In this document: positions 45,736-56,700 of the stretch, in pieces
Numbering within the stretch: position 1 is the stretch's first letter
Layout of the letters: every line of letters starts with the position of its first letter
Source: Adiantum capillus-veneris
Taxonomy: Eukaryota > Streptophyta > Polypodiopsida > Polypodiales > Pteridaceae
Direction: 5' to 3'
Assembly (NCBI GenBank): GCA_014529385.2
Contig: CM043942.1
Span: 104,670,141-104,734,140, forward strand
DNA: 64,000 nucleotides
Program-made: the position numbers and the translations under genes
The notes under the pieces: generated by a model
What the model saw: only the letters and a program-made list of their open reading frames with translations
Database searches by the model: none
Told to the model about the DNA's origin: nothing

Positions 45736-48700
45736 CTAAACCAAAACATCGAGGTAAAGTTTCACAATCCGAGGAGTATCTGCTAGGTCCTCCTCCTCCA
45801 TCCACTTCGCATCAAATGCAGGAAAGTTCTTGAACTTAACCAAGAACCGCCTTCGGACTTTACCTTTCTTCGTATCATTATGTGCCAAAATCTGTTCAGG
45901 AACAAGGATCTCCTCGTTTTCTTCCACTTCGGGTTGCTCATCAGGCTCCCCATCATCAGGCACATCACCCTTAACAGGGTTCAAGAGACTCACATGCAAT
46001 GCATTATGAATCCTCCAAGTATCTGGCTGGTCCAATCGGAAGGAGACATCATTTATCTTGTCAGTAATCTGGAAAGGTCCGTAGTATCGCATACTAAGCT
46101 TTGGAAAAAGCCTCTCCTTTCCCTTGTTCTTTCGTAGGCGTGCCTTCTCAAAACGTAAGAGCACCCAATCATCCTCCTTCAATTTCATGTCGCGACGACG
46201 GCGATCCGCTGCCTTTTTCTGTCGTTCTTGAGACTTCTGCAAAGTCTCGCGAACCTTGGCAAAAGCCGTATCCAGATCTCGCGTATATTTATCCGCTTCA
46301 AAGATCTTATCTTTCGTGCTCAGGAAGGGTGGAACCTTCGCAGCACCTTCAACAATCTCAAATGGCGCCTTACCCGTCGACGAGTGTATCGTGTTATTGT
46401 AGGCAAATTCCACCAGAGGTAAATATCTTTCCCATTGAGTCTTCTGATCTGAGATATAAGACTTCAATAAATCTAGAATCACTGAATTGGCAATCTCAGA
46501 TTGCCCGTCAGTCTGCAAGTGGAACGATGATGAGAACTGCAACCGCGTGCCAATGTTCTCCCAAATTGCCTTCCAAAACAAACTCATAAATCTGGGGTCT
46601 CTGTCGGAGACAATCGTCTCAGGCGTGCCATGTAATCGGAAAATCATCGTGATCATTCTGTATTCTCTGGAGATCAAAAAAAAATGAAATCCATTTCAAT
46701 ATTTTCCCAGGGGCGGGTGGGTATGGGTAAAGGCTGTAACAATCCCTGTGCCTTATGCCTGTCAAACTTGACCTTCTGGCATACCAAGCAACTGCGCACA
46801 AACTCTTCCACATCCTTCTTCAGTCTCCGCCAAAAGAAATATCTCTCTACCCCTTTCATGGTGGTAGCAATGCCGCGGTGACCCGTAAAAGGTGGACAGT
46901 GGCAATCAGTCATAACCTTTTCCCTCAACGGCTGTGTAACGCACAACATAGTCTTTTTCATCAAGTAGCCTTCCCGAAGGGAGTATCCAGCTACTGTCTC
47001 CCCATCCCGTATCCGTGTGAAAATATCTGCAAAATCTGTATCTGTGGCATACTGATCGACCATATCCTCGAAGCTCCTATGATGTATCGCGGAAATAGCC
47101 AGAACCAACGGTTTCCGAGACAAAGCATCTGCCACCACATTCTTCTGTCCCTGCACATGGACAATCTGGAAGTGGAACTGTGACAAGATGTTCGCCCACC
47201 GCATCTGTTTTTCCGAAAGCTGCTTCTGTGACAAGAAGTAGCGCAAACTCTGATGGTCTGTAAAGACAGTAAAATCCGCTCCGAGTAGGTAATGCCGCCA
47301 CTGAGTAAGAGCATGGATAACCGCCAAAAGCTCTTTCTCATAGATCTGTGCTGTCATCTCCGGCCTAGAGAACAAACGGCTCTCGTAAGCTATGACATGG
47401 CCTTCTTGCATCAAGACCGCACCCAGACTACGACCACAAGCATCACAATATACTTCGAATGACTTCTGCAAGTCCGGCAAAGTCAAAATAGGTCCCGTAG
47501 TCAATTTCTCTTTCAATGTCTGAAAGGCAGTCACCTCTGTGGGTCCCCACGAAAAAGGTACTCCTTTCTGTGTCAAGATATGCAAAGGGGAAGCAACCTC
47601 TGCAAACTTTCGTATGAACCGCCTGTAGTACGAACATAGTCCCAAGAAGCTTCTAACTTCATGGACATTCTTCAAGTCGGGCCAATCACGGATAGTCTCT
47701 ATCTTGGCCGGATCCATTTGCACTCCTGCTGCTGACACAATGTGCCCCAAAAAGTGTATCTCTGGTAGGAAAAATTCACTTTTCTTTGCATTGATCACTA
47801 ACTTGTGATCTCGTAATGCCTGAAAGACTTGAAGCAAATGATCTCTGTGTTCTGCCTCATTCTTGGAGAAAACAATGATGTCGTCAAAGAAAGTGCCAAC
47901 AAATAGCCTGTACTCTCGAAAAATCCTATCCATCATCCGGTTAAATGTCGCAGGAGCATTGGTTAAGCCAAAAGGCATCACCAAAAACTCAAATAACCCA
48001 AAAGTCGTCCGAAAAGCTGTCTTGTAGACGTCTCCCGGTGCTATTCTGATCTGATGATATCCACTCTTCAAGTCAATCCTGCTAAAGCATGAGGATCCCT
48101 GTAACCTGTCGAGTATATCATCGATCCTAGGAATTGGAAATCTGTTCTTGATGGTGATTTTGTTGAGAGCTCTATAATCGATGCACATTCTCCAAGATCC
48201 GTCTTTCTTCAAAACCAACAATACTGGAGAGCAATACGGTGAAGTACTAGGCTGGACAAGACCCTTTTCCAAGAGGTCTTTCACTTGGTTCATAATCTCT
48301 TCATTCTGTGCTCGGCTCACACGGTAGGGTGGCCGGTTCGGTGGTGTACTACCAGGTATCAGATCAATGGTATGATCTTCAGGACGAGCAGGTGGTAACT
48401 CTCCTGGCAGGCCTTCTGAGAAGCAATCGGCGTGAGAGTGTAGAAAATCTTGGCGTTCTTTATCAAGTTTAGACATATTTGTCCTATCATCACCACTCAA
48501 CTCTTTCATAAAGATCGAGTAAACAAACAGACTGGATTTCATTAATTTTGAAATAGCCGAAGCCGATACAATAGGGACAGACTCGCCCTTTAGTTTAATA
48601 TCAAGTACAATTGTTCTGCCCTTTTCTGTAGTCAAAGTCGCTTTTCTCGCCCGATAATCGACCACGGCATTGTTCTTGTGGTACCAGGGAATCCCTAAGA

Positions 48701-50591
48701 GAACATCACAACCCTCCAAAGGCATTATGAAGAAGTCCTCATGCCCCAAATACCCCTGACAATGCAACCGAAGTTTGCCAATGACAGGTGTAATGGCTAT
48801 GTCCCTGCCGGGTGCCGCTAGAACTGCCTCTGCAAATGGTCCCATCCGATCGGGAGTAATCTCGAGCCGCGCCGCCAATTCCGGTGAAATGAAGTTGGCC
48901 TTGGCTCCTCCATCAAAGAAAATCAGGGCCTCTTGATCTTTCACTTTGCCCCAAGCTCGGCAAAGTTCTGTACTCTCATCCATGGTGTCGGGATCAGTAC
49001 CCACACAATCTGGAACCAGTCCTGTTTTCATCTTGCCTTTTCGTACACGGTCCTCAGCTGCTCTCGAACTCTCAGGCCTTTCGTCGTCCTTGTCATTCTG
49101 TTCTTTCTGTGCCTTTTTAGGGCACTTCGCGGAGATATGTCCAGTTTCCCCGCATCCAAAGCACTTCCCCTCCCTGATGTAGCGAGTCCGCTCCTGATGA
49201 GTAAGTCTGGGTCGTGCATCCTTTTTCTCTGGGTTGCTCTTTCGTTTTCTACTTTCATTCCCAGAAGTCTGTCCGGTTCGTTGTGTCATGACCTCATCTG
49301 TGGGGTAGGTCAGACTGCCAGAGTGAATTGCAAAGCCCCGCTTCGCATGACTCATCAACTCCTGAATAGAAGGTGACTTCTGTTCCAAGCAGTGGTCTCG
49401 GATCTCTGTAGGTAGACCCAATGTAAACCGCTCAATTTGTTCTCTGAACGAGATCTTCTTGAATGAAGAGGCAGGTAGAAAAGAGTTCCAGAATCTTTCA
49501 CAGTAAGAATTCACTGTATCGCTCTTGGTCATCCGGAGATGGTTCCAAGCAGCTCGTATATCTCGCTCAAACTCTTGAGTCAACCAAGAAGAAATAAAAA
49601 GCCTCTTGAATTTCAGCCATGTAACCGGCACAGTCTTGCTTAATAGAAGCGTAGATTACCAAGTGCGAGCATTCCCCTTAAAATAAGAGGCAGCTCTTCG
49701 AATCTTGGAGTGCTCTGAATAGCGTCCTCCCGCGAAAGCGATGTCAAACTGCTGTATAAAAGACAAAGCCTTCGAAGCATCGGAGTATCCCGAAAAAGTA
49801 TCAAACTTAAGTGCTTGGCCACCTTCCTTAAACTCTCGAACTTTCTTGCTTTTATCTTCGAGAAAGTCATACTGGTTGGCTTTGTAAAAATTCCTCTTGT
49901 TCGCATAAAAGTTTCCGTTGTCAGAGTCTGAACTGTCCGTAGACGAGTCCTCTGTAGAAGTGTCACTCACTGGGCGAGATTTAGCCTTCTTTGCCTTTTG
50001 CTTGCCCTTTCCAAAGCGTTGCTTCTTGCTTCGCTTTTTACCTTGTCTGTCTTCTTCGCTTGAATCCGAGGAGCTAGAAGAACTGTCAGAAGAAGAAGAA
50101 GAACTGGGTAGGCCTGCAAACTTGACGCGCTTCTTCAGTTTCTTTGCTTTATCGAATGTCGACTGACGACCCAAATATCCCGGGAAGTCAGTGCCTTTCT
50201 TCTGCTTTTTGCCGTGCTTTTTGGCTTTCGTTTGCGCGTCAAAAAGCTGAGCAATCCGTGCATCAACCACGTTCTCCAGTTCCTTCTCCGTATATTTCTT
50301 GGAGGCAGAAGGTTTCTTGAGAGCGGGTTTCGGGAGTGGTGTTGTGGTTCTCTGCCACTCTGTCTGTACCTCTTCCAAAGAGGTCTGATTCATATATTTT
50401 GCCATCTTCGGGTCCTTGGCAAAATTGAGCATCATCTTTGTTGCATCACCAATCAATTGACGACGCTCCATCTCTCTTTGCTCCGCCTGAGTAGGCCGAG
50501 GCGGGCCATACTCTCTGTCTGAATCTTCGTTGTGATCCCAGCCCGCATCTCCAGATGCAGAGGGAGTCGACTGATCATTGCCTGAAGCCAT
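45736..50591 (-). pseudogene. Element B gag-pol polyprotein, two lesions
   Basis: Start ATG 50591 (MASGNDQSTPSASGDAGWDH). Gag with KKR/Ser-rich middle and capsid core. A TAA at 49658-49656 replaces the second Trp of the NARTWW motif. After it the frame is open for 985 codons: CCHC CFGCGETGHISAKC (~49125-49170), protease FFDGGAKANFIS (48890-48915), RT (MCIDYRALNKITIKNRFP; SRIDLKSGYHQIRIAP; FFDD at 47880-47891), RNase H (YCDACGRSLGAVLMQEGH; TDHQSLRYFLSQKQ), integrase finger (GHRGI, CLVCQKVKFDRH). A slippage in the A run 46676-46684 shifts frame after MDFIF. The rest, 46677-45736, holds the integrase core and a chromodomain (EQILAHNDTKKGKVRRRFLV). Confidence 0.95.
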
Positions 50592-50650
50592 AGGTGCCGC
50601 GGAAAAAAAAAATTCGGGGATCGGATTTCCCGTAGAAGAGAAATCGGCCG

Positions 50651-50663
50651 TGCTCTGATACCA
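50651..50663 (-). other. tRNA-iMet primer binding site, element B
   Basis: TGGTATCAGAGCA on minus, one base from the LTR. Confidence 0.93.
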
Positions 50664-50664
50664 C

Positions 50665-51074
50665 TGTAACAAACTTGGACACTCCAAGTCAAGAATCAAC
50701 CGCGACAGCACCAAATAACCACTTCAAAACAATTCACAGATCACAATAGATTTGCACTGGCCCGGCGGAGTTCCGTGCCTAGAGATATTGGCCCCAAAGA
50801 CTGGCGCCCCTTTCGGTATTTCTTTTTGTATTAATCAATCATCAAAGTACAAGAGAGCGGTTAGGGTTTCACTCTCAGACTCTGCGTCCAGATGCCCTGA
50901 GAAGTGAGGCCCTCACCACTAATTTAAAGGTTACAAGGGATGCCCAAAAGCAGAGCCCCAAAAGCTTTTAAAATCAAAAGCATCAGTTCTCTCTCTCTCT
51001 TAGAGAGTCTTTTCTCTTTTTTTTTTATAAAAAAAAAAAAGCAAAAGCAAAATTCGCGTCGCTCATCATTTTCC

Positions 51075-51106
<32 letters not shown>

Positions 51107-51225
51107 TCCGCCTCCGCGATTTCCGGAATTTAGGGTTTTTGGCAAAAATTAGGGTTTGCAGGAATTTTAGGGTTTCTGGCAGAAATTAGGGTTTCTGCTG
51201 TCCGCCACGTCATCACTTTGTGACA
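50665..51225 (-). repeat. 5' LTR of element B
   Basis: 561 bp, TGTCACAAAGTGATGACGTGG to TTTGTTACA in element sense. Shared core near 50792-50834. Confidence 0.95.
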
Positions 51226-51429
51226 AATACCACAACAACAGGCCCTCGAGAGGGTTGGTTGGGACCCCATCAGGTGACGTTCTCCTCTTCTCTCTCTTTC
51301 TCTCTCCCTCTACACATCTCTACCGGAACCATCATTCAAGCTAAAAGAAATGACTAACACAAGGAAAGAAAGAAAAGGATTTGTGGAAGTGTAAAACTTA
51401 GATCTTCACCATTTCAATTCGATTGCACC

Positions 51430-52338
51430 TGACAAAATCAGAGGGTTATCTAGGCTGGATATCGACTTTCGAGGTGGCTAGAAGACCCAAGAAACGTGTT
51501 TGTTTCAAGCAGGATCACAATTCTTCTTCGTCTTCTAAGGAATCCGATAGTTCCTCTTCCTCTAGTTCCAATGAGGATGAGGAAAAGCTAAATAAGTAGA
51601 GAAAGACCAAGAAAAGTACATCTAAGAAAAAGTCTAGAAAGAATAGAAAGCAATCTAGTAGTTCAAAGGGGGAGATCTAGTCCTCTTCCGACAGTTCAAA
51701 CAATGATATCCACCCTTTTGGTACCATTTATGGTAAGAAGCAGAATCACCTGTGGAGAGCAACCCAGACGAAAACTTTGAGAAGAAGAAAAACAAGACTG
51801 AAGAATACAAGAATGGGGAACACGCAATAAAATTTGACACTTTTTCAAGCTTTAGGGATTCCCATGGAGCTCTTGCTTGCATAAAACAGTTTGACATCAG
51901 TTTCTTTGGGGGTCATTCCTCCGAAGCCTCCAAGGCATGAAAGGTGGCGTCTTTTCTTAAAGGTAATGCACAGACATGGTGGTCAACCCTGCTTTTGCAC
52001 AAGAAAGCACCAAAGAAGTGGTTAAGGTTCAAAAGACGATAGAGTAGTAGGAAGAGGACGTCACCACGGCTTGGAACCATTTCAGGACGATGAGAAACGA
52101 TACTTGGGTGACATATTGCCAACAAGTTTGGAATACCTTTTCTCCGGTTGCTTCTTTTCGGAGGATCCCTTTTCTAAAGCAGATGGAGCGGTTTTGCTAC
52201 GGCTGTCACAAACTGCTGATGTGTCAAGTCACTGAAGAACGGAGCTACCGGCTAAGGGGCCTAAACCCTAAGAAGAACAAGCAACAGCAAAAGAAGAAGT
52301 CCTGCCAACTTATCGGACTGCGTCCGATGGGGCCCAAG
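51430..52338 (+). pseudogene. Gag relic H (same family as element G)
   Basis: Plus strand: KKRVCFKQDHNSSSSS, Ser/Asp-rich and Lys-rich tracts, then AIKFDTFSSFRDSHGALACI, FDISFFGGHSSEASKA and NAQTWWSTLLLHKKAPKKW (51830-52020), ending in Lys/Gln-rich codons where element D is inserted. Multiple stops. It matches the gag of G at 14440-15330. LTRs were not found. Confidence 0.75.
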
Positions 52339-52342
52339 TGAC
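52338..52342. repeat. Target-site duplication GTGAC, left of element D
   Basis: GTGAC at 52338-52342 and again at 61236-61240. Confidence 0.92.
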
Positions 52343-53089
52343 TGTTGCTAATTGGACTATTGTCTTATTTTTAATGATTAATTTCTTTCTCTAGGATATT
52401 TTATTGTGTACACTAAGAACTGTTAATAGATTGTAGCTACAGGAAATGCCATCAAGAACGGACAACTCTGATGTGTCATTTGATGGGTGACGGTAAACAT
52501 CGCGAAGGAGTTTCCATAAGTTCGGTGGAAAGGGCCGGGTTACGAATGCCCCTGATGCGTCACATGATGGGTGACGGGTGCATCAGAAAGGGGGCATTCC
52601 GTAGGCTGAGGAGGAAATCCGAACTGAGTAAGAAAATACGCGTAAGAACGCAAGCACGAGAATAAAGATGGGTTCAAAGAAGCTTTTTACAAAAAGCAGG
52701 AACTTTCGCGGGAGGGCAGATGCTTTCCCGCGAGGAAGCTATGTCTGCATTGCATCTGTGCCATGTTCTGCACCCGGGGACGCCTGGAATGTGTTCATGT
52801 AGCATTGTTTTAACTAACTGAGTGAGTTTTTAAAGTTTAAACAAGTTCACACTTTATTTTATAAAGTGGCCGGCCACTTTTAAGTGACCAGTCCCTTTTA
52901 TTAATAAAATAAAGCATCCCCAAAAGCTTACGTTAAAAACCCACGCAAGCTGTACGGATGGGCTGAAAAACAGCGAGCTCTCTCTCTCCTCTCTCTGGAA
53001 GTGCCAGAAACAGCGAGCTCTCTCTCTCTCCTCTCTCTAGAAGCGCGAGAGCTTCTGCTTTTGTGCCCTATTTCCGCCGGGTGCACGGG

Positions 53090-53101
53090 CCTATAAAAAG
53101 G
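53090..53101 (+). promoter_or_regulatory. TATA box of the element D LTR
   Basis: CCTATAAAAAGG, repeated in the 3' LTR at about 60659 and, as CTTTTATAGGCC on the opposite strand, in the LTRs of C. Transcription would start about 30 bp downstream, giving an R region that ends after the AATAAA at ~53520. Confidence 0.7.
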
Positions 53102-53331
53102 CAACCAGCGTTCAGTTTTTGGGAAGAAGGCAAGGAGCAGCAGAAGACTGAAGCGCTGGGGATTCTGGAGCAAGTGCTGGCGACGGGAATCTGCAAGTGC
53201 ACGTGTGACGACTCAGTACGGAGGTCGCCTTTCTGAGCAAGGAGCGACAGGTATAATTTGTTGATACGCATTGCGAGTTGTTGCTTTGTGTGGTTTGTTT
53301 TGCGGGAATCTCCCTTCTTACGGGAAAGTCC

Positions 53332-53460
53332 CTCACGGGAAGTACGGCTTCACACCTAAGTCCCTTACGGGAAAGTACGGCTTCGCGCCTAAGTCCCTTA
53401 CGGGAAAGAACGGCCTTGTGCCCAAGTCCTTTACGGGAAAGAACGACCTTCGGGTCTAAG
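53332..53460 (+). repeat. Four 33-bp tandem repeats in the R/U5 part of the LTR
   Basis: Units start at 53332, 53365, 53398 and 53431 (last one shortened), each ACGGGAAAGTACGGCTTCG-like then CCTAAGTCCC. The same array is in 60900-61027 (D 3' LTR) and inverted in both LTRs of C. Confidence 0.93.
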
Positions 53461-53668
53461 ATTACAGAACAAAAAGGTGTTTCCTCGGGTTCTCGTGCTT
53501 GTATACGAATTCTCCCTGAATAAAGAATACTATTGACGGGGGGGGGGGGGGGACCAGGCCATCCTCTGGTCCCCAATACTGTGTCGATCTTCTCCCTGCT
53601 CTCACATTTGCAAAGTATTTTATTTTTCAGATTTCTAAGTGCTCGTGTACGCTCCCGTCTTGTGACAG

Positions 53669-53680
53669 TGGTATCAGAGC
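53669..53680 (+). other. tRNA-iMet primer binding site, element D
   Basis: TGGTATCAGAGC, one base after the LTR. Confidence 0.93.
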
Positions 53681-53737
53681 TCGGACTCCTCTCTTTCTCT
53701 GCAAAGAAGGACGATTCCGGGAAGCACGGGAAGAACC

Positions 53738-56700
53738 ATGTCGAGCCAAGGGAGAAGCGTTGAAGAGGAGCTTCAACAAGTGCCAGCTTAGCTTGCGGAT
53801 TTGCAACAAATATTACTATTGCCAGATGTCCAAAAGCTTTTGGGCGGAATGAAGAGAACGAATGGAACCGATGCAGCCGGGCATCCAAACCACAATGTTG
53901 GCGTGAGACCACAGAAAGAAATAGAAGAAGAACGTGCCGAGGTGCACAAAGGATCTTCGGATCGGAATGAACAGCCTACTCCAAGGAAAGGCCAGGAAAA
54001 AGCGCTCTCTTTGCTAGACGAGAGCAAGGACATCTCTATTTCATCTCCATCTTACTCCCCCGATTATACTTCTACTTCTCAATCTTCTCGCCAGAAGAAG
54101 GAAGCCGCTACTACTACTACCCTACATCAACCTAAAGATAAGCCTCAATTCAAGAAGCATGGTCGCAAGTCTCAACATCGCATGAGAGTCTTCAAATCGG
54201 GCAACAAGGACATCAAGTTCGAAACCTACAACGGACGGAGAGATATATCCAAAGCACTGTCCTTCATCAGACAGTTTGAAGTCGCCTTTACCAATGGGCA
54301 CTTCACAGAAAGATCCAAAATGCGCCATGTGGGGATGCACCTCAAGGAAACGGCCAGTAATTGGTGGTTAGCCAAGATTCTAGAAGGTTCTCAGGCCAGA
54401 ACTTAAGAGAGATTCAAATCTGAATTTTATGAACAGTTTCTTCCGCTTGACTTCGAGCAGGATATACGGAAGGAATGGGACTGGCTCGCCCAGAAGGAAC
54501 ATGAGAGAGTAACGACCTATGTGGACAAGTATTGGTCGGTTCTTCTGAAGGTCACTCCCTTCATGAAGATTGCCGACGAGGAAAAGAAACTAAAGTTCAA
54601 GCAGGTCTCCAACCGCAGCTACGAAAGAGTATGAAAGTGTATCCGCATGACACTCTTCAGAGGATGATGGAGTCAGCAATCAGTGCTCAGGATTTCCACT
54701 CAACTGGGACGCCCAGAAAAATGGAGCATAGCACTTACCGTGCGACACAAAGATGGGTCTACCATGACCAAGGGGGCCAAGGAAGAAAACGTCCTCCATC
54801 TAGGGACCATGATCATTCTAAGAAGTCAGAGGGCAATGGCAAGCGAACTAAGTATCTCTCTCCTACTCAACTTCAAACCTTCAGAGAGGAAGGCAGATGC
54901 TTCTACTGTGGAGAGAAAAGACATATGAAGCCGGACTGCCCTCTAAAGCAGCAACGGCAAGAACAAGCCTCTACGAGGCAAGATAAAGCAAGGAAGGAAC
55001 CCGTTCCACCAAGCTCGAACTCTATTCCAGATGTTCAAGGAAACACAGAAACAGAGAAAGGGAAGCGTCAGCTTCTGAAGGGCTGGGGGTCTCTGAACAA
55101 CCAGCGAGTACTGATTCTTTATGATCCAGGATCCACGGATAACTTCATCTCCCTGAATATTGCGGAACGTTTGTGCCTCACCACGGCTCAGCTTGGCACA
55201 TCGGTTACATCCGGATCGGCAGTCGAGGGGTTGACAACCAATGCAACTCCCGTGCAAGGACAGCTCAATCTTCGGATTGGCGAGTACAATGATCGCGAAT
55301 CATTTTTGATGGTACCCATCGAGGGATGTGATATCATCTTGGGTATGTCATGGCACTTCCACATGACACCTATCCCCGATTATGTGCAAAAGACCCTCAC
55401 TTTTGATCATGGGAGTAAGAAAATAAAAATTCATGCTGATGTAGGAGATTGGCAGTTCCCAATTGTAAGCCATATCTCCATTAAGAAAGAAATGAAGAAG
55501 TGTGTTTCTGCTTACTTGATTTTTGCACGTCAGAAGGATAAAACTAGTGGGGATTCACTCTCTAGTCTGGAAATTAAGCGTTTTCAATTTATTGAAAAGT
55601 ACAAAGATTGTTTCACGGAAACACTCCCTGATGAACTACCTCCGGTACGCACGGAAGATCACCGCATAGATCTCATACCGGGTAGCTCGCCTCCCAATCA
55701 ACCCCCTTATCGGGTGAGTCTTGCTCAGCAAGAGGAAATTTTGAAGCAAGTCAACGAGCTTCTAGAGAAAGGGTTAGTACGGCCAAGTGCTTCACCCTAC
55801 TGCTCTCCAGTTCTACTCGTGCAGAAGAAAGATGGCACGTTTCGAATGTGCATAGACTATAGGTCTTTAAACAAGATCACGGTCAAGAATCGCTTTCCGA
55901 TCCCTCGGATTGATGATATACTTGATAAGTTGCAGGGTGCAAGTGTCTTTAGTCGCATAGACTTAAATAGTGGGTATCATCAGATATGGATCACCCCTAA
56001 GCATGTCCATAAGACTGCTTTCCGCACAACCTTTGGACTATATGAATTTCTGGTAATGCCATTCGGCTTGACCAATGCTCCTGCGACGTTCAATCGCATG
56101 ATGGACCGCATTTTCAGCCCGTATCGAGCTTTTATGGGACTATTCTTTGACGACATACTCATCTTCTCTAAGTCAGAAGAGGAACATCGGAAGCACTTGG
56201 ACCTAGTGTTTCAAGAATTGCGAAAGCATGAGTTGCATGTGAATGCAAAGAAGAGCGAGTTCTTTCTCTCAGAGATACACTATCTCGGCCATATAGTCTC
56301 TCACAATCAAGTGAGTATGGATCCTGCCAAGATCCGAGTGGTAGAAGATTGTCCTATTCCCACTACCGTACATGATGCACGTAGCTTCCTAGGATTATGT
56401 TCGTATTATCGAAGGTGTGTCCGAGGATTTGCCCATGTAGCAGGACCACTTCATGACTTGACAAAAAAGAAGATTCCTTTCAGATGGGGATCGAGACAAC
56501 AAGGAGCTTTTGATCGGCTCAAGTACTTGCTAAGCCATGGACCTATTTTGATAGTGCCTGACTTAAGGAAACCATTCAAGGTTCACTGCGATGCTTCAGG
56601 CGATTGCATCGGAGTAGTGTTAAACCAAGAAGGCCATGCAATGGCCTACGAAAGCAAACGGCTCAAGGATGCAGAGTTGCATGCATCAATCTACGAAAAG

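Larger units (their letters stand above)
44564..51225 (-). mobile_element. Chromovirus B (Ty3/gypsy, family 1), nearly intact
   Basis: 6662 bp on minus: 5' LTR 50665-51225, primer site 50651-50663, gag-pol 50591 to 45736, purine tract 45132-45147, 3' LTR 44564-45131. It is flanked by AATA (44560-44563 and 51226-51229), or AAATA if the last A of the LTR is counted. Only two obvious lesions break gag-pol, so this is the youngest-looking or best-preserved element here. Confidence 0.95.
52343..53667 (+). repeat. 5' LTR of element D
   Basis: 1325 bp. U3 contains GCGGGAGGGCAGATGCTTTC and CT-rich tracts. TATA box CCTATAAAAAGG at 53090-53101. 33-bp repeats 53332-53460. Poly(A) signal AATAAAGAATAC near 53520. 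Ends TTGTGACA. Confidence 0.95.

Noticed and set aside
52471-52665. Small frame starting MCHLMGDGKHREG, seen in all four family 2 LTRs
   Set aside because: It lies in U3 upstream of the TATA box. The repetition reflects LTR copies, not selection on a protein.
53332-53460. Regular 33-bp repeats as a CRISPR-like array
   Set aside because: Units are contiguous without unique spacers, and the context is an LTR in a plant genome.
53112-53912. 266-codon minus-strand open frame across the 5' LTR of D
   Set aside because: It runs through LTR repeats, primer site and the start of gag in antisense. It has no domain, and the openness comes from the 33-bp repeats.
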